A stretch of DNA of 64,000 nt from VXRN01 sp963664365 (GTDB lineage Bacteria > Chloroflexota > Dehalococcoidia > Lucifugimonadales > UBA1123). The stretch is taken from assembly GCA_963664365.1 (NCBI GenBank), contig OY761144.1:1798001-1862000 (forward strand), read 5' to 3'. Positions within the stretch are counted from its first letter, which is position 1. Every line of letters begins with the position of its first letter. The translations under genes were made by a program, and so were the position numbers. This document shows, piece by piece, positions 59,605 through 64,000 of this stretch. Below the pieces are notes generated by a model. That model was given only the letters and a program-made list of their open reading frames with translations. It had not been told where the DNA came from and did no database searches.

Positions 59605-59868
59605 GTGTTTCTGGCTAAGGTCTATATCCAACTGAAACCCAGCGTCAACGACCCGGAGGGTCTGACCATCAGGGGCGGCTTGCGTCAACTGGGGTTCGAT
59701 TCGGTGGAAGACGTGCGTTCAGGAAAGTATATGCAGATCAAGCTGGATGAAAGCGACGCGGACGTGGCGGAGAGCAAAGTATCTCAGATGTGCGAGCAAC
59801 TCTTGGCTAACCCGATCATCGAGGATTTCAGTTTCGAGCTAGAGGAAGCGCAGCCAAATCAGAAATAG
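59605..59868 (+). CDS. purS: Phosphoribosylformylglycinamidine synthase subunit PurS
   Basis: The 87-residue protein (GTG start) has AKVYIQLKPSVNDPEG and SVEDVRSGKYMQIKLDE, typical of PurS, which bridges PurL and PurQ. purL and purQ are not in the window. It ends one base from the convergent hisB. Confidence 0.88.
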   Translation: MFLAKVYIQLKPSVNDPEGLTIRGGLRQLGFDSVEDVRSGKYMQIKLDESDADVAESKVSQMCEQLLANPIIEDFSFELEEAQPNQK

Positions 59869-59869
59869 A

Positions 59870-60475
59870 TCAGCCGGTTATCGTCCCCTTCGTGCTCGGA
59901 ATCTGCCCTGCCCTTCTCGGGTCGATTTCAAGCGCGGCGCGAAGCGAGCGAGCGAGGCTCTTGAAAATCGCCTCAGCCTTATGGTGGTTGTTGACGCCGG
60001 ATACCAAGCGGACGTGAAGGTTGAACCTCCCCTCTCTCGCAAGCGATTCCAGAAAATGCCGTATCAGATCGCCGGGAAGGCCGTTCAGATCGCTGTCGCC
60101 GATCTCGGCGTCGATGACCGAGTAGCCGCGGCCTCCGAAATCGACGGCGGTGAACGCGAGCGCCTCGTCCAGCGGCATGAAGGTGTGAGCGGCGCGCCTG
60201 ATTCCCGCGCCGTCTCCCATGGCCTGGGAGATGGCCTGTCCCAGGACGATGCCGGTGTCTTCGACTAGGTGATGCAGTCCGGTTTCGGTGTCTCCCTTGG
60301 CGCGGATGGTGATATCGAACAGGCCGTGTCGGGCGAGTTGGGCCAGAAGGTGCTCGAACATGCCGTTTTCGGCCTCGACGCTGTACTCACCCGCCCCGTC
60401 TATATCGACTTTCACCGATATTTGCGTTTCGGTTGTGTTGCGTTCTAGGTTAGATGCTCTGTCTTTCGTGTTCAT
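59870..60475 (-). CDS. hisB: Imidazoleglycerol-phosphate dehydratase
   Basis: The 201-residue monofunctional enzyme has the metal-binding HHLVEDTGIVLGQA and NNHHKAEAIFKSLARSLRAA repeats. It catalyses the sixth step of histidine synthesis. It shares one base with the hisC stop. Confidence 0.95.
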   Translation of the reverse strand: MNTKDRASNLERNTTETQISVKVDIDGAGEYSVEAENGMFEHLLAQLARHGLFDITIRAKGDTETGLHHLVEDTGIVLGQAISQAMGDGAGIRRAAHTFMPLDEALAFTAVDFGGRGYSVIDAEIGDSDLNGLPGDLIRHFLESLAREGRFNLHVRLVSGVNNHHKAEAIFKSLARSLRAALEIDPRRAGQIPSTKGTITG

Positions 60476-61566
60476 TACACAATATCCTGGACTGCATTGA
60501 GGAATGTCGCGTTTTCATCTGGGGTTCCGACAGCTACTCTGAAGTGGTTCTGAAGCCTGGGAGACGAGAAGCTACGTATGAAGATCCCGCGCGAAGCAAG
60601 ACCATCAACCATCGTCTTGGCCTGACCTTCAGAGTCCATCTGGCACAAGATGTAGTTTCCGTACGACGGCCAAGGGGTTACGCCGTCGATGGCGCTCAGC
60701 TCGTCAAACAGAATCCCCCTACTCTCCACTATCTTGCCGACGTTGCCCAAAAGCAGATCGACATCTTCCAGTGAGGCCAACGCAGCGGCCTCGGCGGCGA
60801 CGTTGATGTTGTAGGGCGATTTGATGTCTATGACGTGGTCCACGAGTCCGGCGTTCATGATGCCGTACCCGATGCGGAGTCCGGCGAGTCCTGCCCACTT
60901 GCTCAAGGTGCGCAGCACAACGAGGTTGTCGAACTCACTGACTAGGCCGGCGACGGTATGGCCGCTGAACTCGTAGTACGCTTCGTCTATGACTACGACG
61001 AGGCCGGTATCCAGCAGGTCGCGCACCTGCTCTTCGGATGCCATGTTGCCGGTGGGGTTGTTGGGAGAGCTAATGAAGATGATCTTGGTGGAGTCGTCGA
61101 TGGCGTCGCGGACGGCTGGAATGTCTATCTCGAAAACCTCGTCGCGCTGAACGAGGCGGACGCCGCCTCCCGCGACGCGCGCGCAGAAAGCGTACATCGC
61201 GAATGTCGGCTCACAGTCGAGAATTGCGTCCCCCTGCTGGATGAAAAGCCTGAAAAGCAGGTCGATAAGCTCGTCGCTCCCCGCTCCGGCGACGATATTT
61301 TCGGCAGGAAATCCGGTATAGTCCGCAAGGGCAGCGCGGAGTCGGCGCTGGAAAGGGTCGGGATAGATGTGAAGCTGCGCGCGCGCGACGGCCCCCTGCA
61401 CCTTCGGCGATGGCCCGTATGGATTTTCATTGCCATTGAGCTTGATGACGTCCTCGGCGGGAATCCCCGCCCTTTCGGCGAGGAGCTCAGGCGGATCCAC
61501 GGGCTGGTAGGTCTGAATGGAGGCCAGATGCGGCCTGATCAGCTTGTCTATGCGTGTCCTGGTCAT
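60475..61566 (-). CDS. hisC: Histidinol-phosphate aminotransferase
   Basis: The 363-residue PLP enzyme has KLNGNENPYGPSP, GAGSDELIDLL, SPNNPTGN, DEAYYEFS and the lysine in TLSKWAGLAGLRIGY. It transaminates imidazole acetol-phosphate. 33 bases from hisD. Confidence 0.95.
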   Translation of the reverse strand: MTRTRIDKLIRPHLASIQTYQPVDPPELLAERAGIPAEDVIKLNGNENPYGPSPKVQGAVARAQLHIYPDPFQRRLRAALADYTGFPAENIVAGAGSDELIDLLFRLFIQQGDAILDCEPTFAMYAFCARVAGGGVRLVQRDEVFEIDIPAVRDAIDDSTKIIFISSPNNPTGNMASEEQVRDLLDTGLVVVIDEAYYEFSGHTVAGLVSEFDNLVVLRTLSKWAGLAGLRIGYGIMNAGLVDHVIDIKSPYNINVAAEAAALASLEDVDLLLGNVGKIVESRGILFDELSAIDGVTPWPSYGNYILCQMDSEGQAKTMVDGLASRGIFIRSFSSPRLQNHFRVAVGTPDENATFLNAVQDIV

Positions 61567-61599
61567 TAGCTTATCGTCTCCGACGTTGCGATTGCGGCG

Positions 61600-62922
61600 C
61601 TAGCCCAACTCCAGTCTGATTTCGGCGGCTTCAGCGTGTGCGGTCAGCCCCTCGGCCCGGGCGACGATGGCCGCCGTTTGGGAGAGGTCCATGGAGTCTT
61701 GGTCGCTGAGCGCGATTACGGGTATGGATTTCAGAAATGTGTGAACGCCCACGCCGGAGTTGAATCTCGCGGTTCCCGACGTGGGCATGACGTGGCTCGG
61801 ACCCGCGACGTAGTCTCCGAGGACCTCGTGTGAAAACTCGCCGATGAACAGCGCGCCCGTGTGCTTCACCCTGCCAACCCACGCCCATGGATCGCTGACC
61901 GACAGGCACATGTGCTCCGGAGCGAACCAGTTAGCCAGATCGATCGCTTCGTCGAGGGTCTCGACTACGGCGATGCAGCTTTGCCCCTCGATTGCGGCGC
62001 GGGCGACGGACTCCCTATCCAGGCGTCGCAAGCGGATCTCGACTTCACTCGAAACTTTGTCGGCGAGAGCCTGCGAGGTGCAGACGAGGATCGCGCGGGC
62101 CATGGGGTCGTGCTCGGCCTGGGCGAGCATGTCGGCGGCGCAGAGAGTGGGGTTGGCGAACTCGTCTGCAACTATCATCGTCTCGGTCGGGCCGTATAGT
62201 CCGTCGATGCCGACGTCTCCATACACCATCTTCTTTGCAAGGGTGACGAACACGTTGCCGGGGCCGCAGACGATATCGACGGCGGGTACGGTCTCGGTAC
62301 CGTAGGCCATAGCAGCGATGGCCTGCGCTCCGCCGACGGCGAAGACGCGGTCCACGCCGGCGATGCGGGCGGCGGCAAGGACCGTCGGATCGGGAAGGCC
62401 GCTCTCCCCTGCCGGAGAGCATAGGATAACGTTCTCGACGCCCGCAACGCGGGCCGGAATCGCGGTCATCAGAACGGTGGACGGCAATGGCGCGCTGCCG
62501 CCGGGGACGTACACTCCGGCAGTCCCGCACGGAGTCGAAAGCGCGCCGTACCCGGCGCCGAAGTCCATCCAAGCGCGCGGGGCCGCGGCCTCGTGGTAGC
62601 AGCGTATTCTGTCGGCGGCGAGTCTGAGGGCTTCCGCCAAGCGCGGATCGACCAATTCGGCCCCCGTTTCAATCTGCTCATGCGAGACCTCTAGGGTTCG
62701 CTGTGTCGAACCTTCTATGGCGTGGGCGAGACGCAGAACGCCGGCGTCTCCTTCGTCTCTGACCACGTCGATGATCTTGGCGACCGTTTCGGCCGGGGTC
62801 AGAGGCGCTCCGAATATGCGCCGGGACGTGTCGGCGAATGAGGCAGGTACAGACGCGAGGTCTAGGGTCCGGCCTTCGGAGAGTGCGCGGCGGGCGGAGT
62901 CTATGCCGTTGACGGTTCTCAC
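61600..62922 (-). CDS. hisD: Histidinol dehydrogenase
   Basis: The 440-residue Zn enzyme has GTAGVYVPGGSAPLPSTVLM, VGGAQAIAAMAYGTETVP, CGPGNVFVTLAKKMVYG and QAEHDP. It oxidises histidinol to histidine in two NAD steps. Its start overlaps the phospholipase-like gene by four bases. Confidence 0.95.
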   Translation of the reverse strand: MRTVNGIDSARRALSEGRTLDLASVPASFADTSRRIFGAPLTPAETVAKIIDVVRDEGDAGVLRLAHAIEGSTQRTLEVSHEQIETGAELVDPRLAEALRLAADRIRCYHEAAAPRAWMDFGAGYGALSTPCGTAGVYVPGGSAPLPSTVLMTAIPARVAGVENVILCSPAGESGLPDPTVLAAARIAGVDRVFAVGGAQAIAAMAYGTETVPAVDIVCGPGNVFVTLAKKMVYGDVGIDGLYGPTETMIVADEFANPTLCAADMLAQAEHDPMARAILVCTSQALADKVSSEVEIRLRRLDRESVARAAIEGQSCIAVVETLDEAIDLANWFAPEHMCLSVSDPWAWVGRVKHTGALFIGEFSHEVLGDYVAGPSHVMPTSGTARFNSGVGVHTFLKSIPVIALSDQDSMDLSQTAAIVARAEGLTAHAEAAEIRLELG

Positions 62923-63695
62923 GACAGATACTCCCTGAGACCGGCGGCGACGGTGTCGGTCACTTCGGACTTGAACTCAGAGATGCGCGATTCGGGAACG
63001 AGGTCGTATAGGCTCTTGAGGGATGCGGGTACGGAGTCCAGGAAGCGTTCGGCGTGTTCGTGAGCCGGATGACGACTTTTGTTGTCACCCAGGGCGTCAT
63101 GCGGGTCGTCGAGCGCGGCGATGCGCCCAGCCATGAATCTCAGCCGCTCCCAAGAGAATCCGCCCTCGACGACACGGTAAACCCAGTCGGTCCACGCGAC
63201 CAGGTCCGACTGTGGAAGAAAGTTGACGCTCACGTTGTTGGGAGCCATATCGACGTCCGCAACGGTGTGCTGCACGTCTTCCCACACCTGCCTGTCGAGG
63301 TCTAGTTGGAGCGCCCTGTCGAAGACTTTGGCTAGAGCGCGGTCTTCGAACACGCCCGCTTCGCCAAAGTATGGCCTGAACATCCTGACGATGTAGGTCT
63401 CGTCGGTGAGAAGGTGGGCAATGTATCCGGCGACGAACGCGCGGGTGGCGCCGTCGTGCTCGGCGGCGTCCATGAGGTCGGGGTATGCGGCGAACATGCC
63501 GTTTACACCCTCCCCTATCGTCTTGAAGTCGAGTTCGACGAAATGGTACTCGGAGCGCGCGCGCTTGGTAATCGCCCGAATGTCGGGCGAAGTGGAGCCT
63601 AAGCAGAAGCAGCCCAGATTGGAGCGGAGCTCGTCCGCTCCGACCATGTCGGCGGCCTGGACAGCGATCTGTATGTGAACGGGAAGGTTGGGCAT
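62919..63695 (-). CDS. Zinc-dependent phospholipase-C-like protein in the his operon
   Basis: The 258-residue protein has LGSTSPDIRAITKRARSEYHF, AGYIAHLLTDETYI and HPAHEHAERF, the His/Asp pattern of the zinc-dependent phospholipase C / S1-P1-like helical family. No signal peptide is apparent, so it is probably cytosolic. It sits between hisG and hisD and overlaps hisD. Substrate unknown; a phosphodiesterase or nuclease-type role is possible. Confidence 0.7.
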   Translation of the reverse strand: MPNLPVHIQIAVQAADMVGADELRSNLGCFCLGSTSPDIRAITKRARSEYHFVELDFKTIGEGVNGMFAAYPDLMDAAEHDGATRAFVAGYIAHLLTDETYIVRMFRPYFGEAGVFEDRALAKVFDRALQLDLDRQVWEDVQHTVADVDMAPNNVSVNFLPQSDLVAWTDWVYRVVEGGFSWERLRFMAGRIAALDDPHDALGDNKSRHPAHEHAERFLDSVPASLKSLYDLVPESRISEFKSEVTDTVAAGLREYLS

Positions 63696-63711
63696 GTATC
63701 CGCCGCGACGC

Positions 63712-64000
63712 TCAGAAGAGCCTGTTGTAAGACTGACATTCGGACTGGAAGACGTAGTCCGGCTTGGACACCGTAACGGACGATCCGCCGATTTCGCGTA
63801 TGCGGTCCACGGCCGGGAGGAGCCTGCTCTCAGCGACGATGATCGTCACCGCGAACCATCGCTGCCCGTCGGGAGAGAACACCCTTGCGACCGTTGGGCC
63901 TTTGAGTCCGGAGAGGTCGGGGTGCTTCAGCACGTACTCGGCGACGTCTTCGGGGGTCTCCCCTCTCATGTTGGCGGTGACGCTGACGTAGTTTCTGGCG
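63712..64000 (-). CDS. hisG: ATP phosphoribosyltransferase, C-terminal part (gene continues beyond window)
   Basis: Only the last ~96 residues are inside. They read ANMRGETPEDVAEYVL and VFSPDGQRWFAVTIIVAE, the C-terminal regulatory domain of long-form HisG, where histidine feedback inhibition acts. The reading frame continues open to base 64000. First known gene of hisG-PLC-like-hisD-hisC-hisB. Confidence 0.85.
   Translation of the reverse strand, partial: ARNYVSVTANMRGETPEDVAEYVLKHPDLSGLKGPTVARVFSPDGQRWFAVTIIVAESRLLPAVDRIREIGGSSVTVSKPDYVFQSECQSYNRLF

Overview
The window is a dense, GC-rich bacterial chromosome segment from a free-living, prototrophic organism with respiratory Mo/W chemistry. 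The best guess is a Chloroflexota bacterium of Dehalococcoidia/SAR202 type. This rests on the gene mix: a DUF6391 protein, a DUF3105 protein, LL-diaminopimelate-type aminotransferase, archaeal-type phosphoglycerate mutase, GlcDEF, MoeA with a C-terminal periplasmic-binding-like domain, and aldehyde:ferredoxin oxidoreductase. No rRNA or marker search was possible, so the assignment is an inference.

Layout. 0-19 kb (mostly minus strand) is a formate / molybdo-tungsto-enzyme region: NAD-type formate dehydrogenase (nuoE-like, nuoF-like, fdhA), aldehyde:ferredoxin oxidoreductase with moaD and mobA, two moeA genes, and formate-tetrahydrofolate ligase (fhs). Five toxin-antitoxin-like or HEPN-like gene pairs are interleaved with these genes, and a PD-(D/E)XK nuclease lies between the two moeA genes. 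19-24 kb holds an IS110-family element inside palindromic repeats, an MFS transporter and aroC. 24-30 kb is a glycolate oxidase operon (glcDEF plus an SDR). 29.6-30.8 kb is a terminase-small-subunit-like paralogue. 30.9-34.5 kb is a two-gene operon of thioredoxin-fold proteins, whose first gene (NHL-repeat family) has an in-frame TGA at a CxxC position followed by a SECIS-like hairpin; I read it as a selenoprotein. tRNA-Arg(TCT) lies just upstream. 35-45 kb carries housekeeping genes: smpB, ctpA, hflX, an LL-DAP aminotransferase-like gene, dapF and miaA. 45-50 kb is a tsaC / prenyl synthase / pgk / apgM / tpiA operon. 50.3-53.1 kb is an isolated large/small terminase pair plus a 150-bp tandem repeat. 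53-60 kb (plus strand) is a purine cluster (guaA, purD, purE, purB, purC, DUF3105, purS). 60-64 kb (minus) is a histidine operon (hisG partial, a phospholipase-C-like gene, hisD, hisC, hisB).

How it fits together. Formate can be oxidised with NAD by the FdhA/NuoE/NuoF-type complex or activated by Fhs into the folate pool that feeds purine synthesis. MoaD, MobA and MoeA supply the pterin cofactor. Glycolate oxidase and a Cu/Zn superoxide dismutase argue for life with oxygen. The most notable items are the TGA-interrupted NHL/thioredoxin gene, palindromic repeats inserted in frame within three coding sequences, the divergent second fdhA tail left beside an inserted HEPN-like pair, and the orphan terminase genes.
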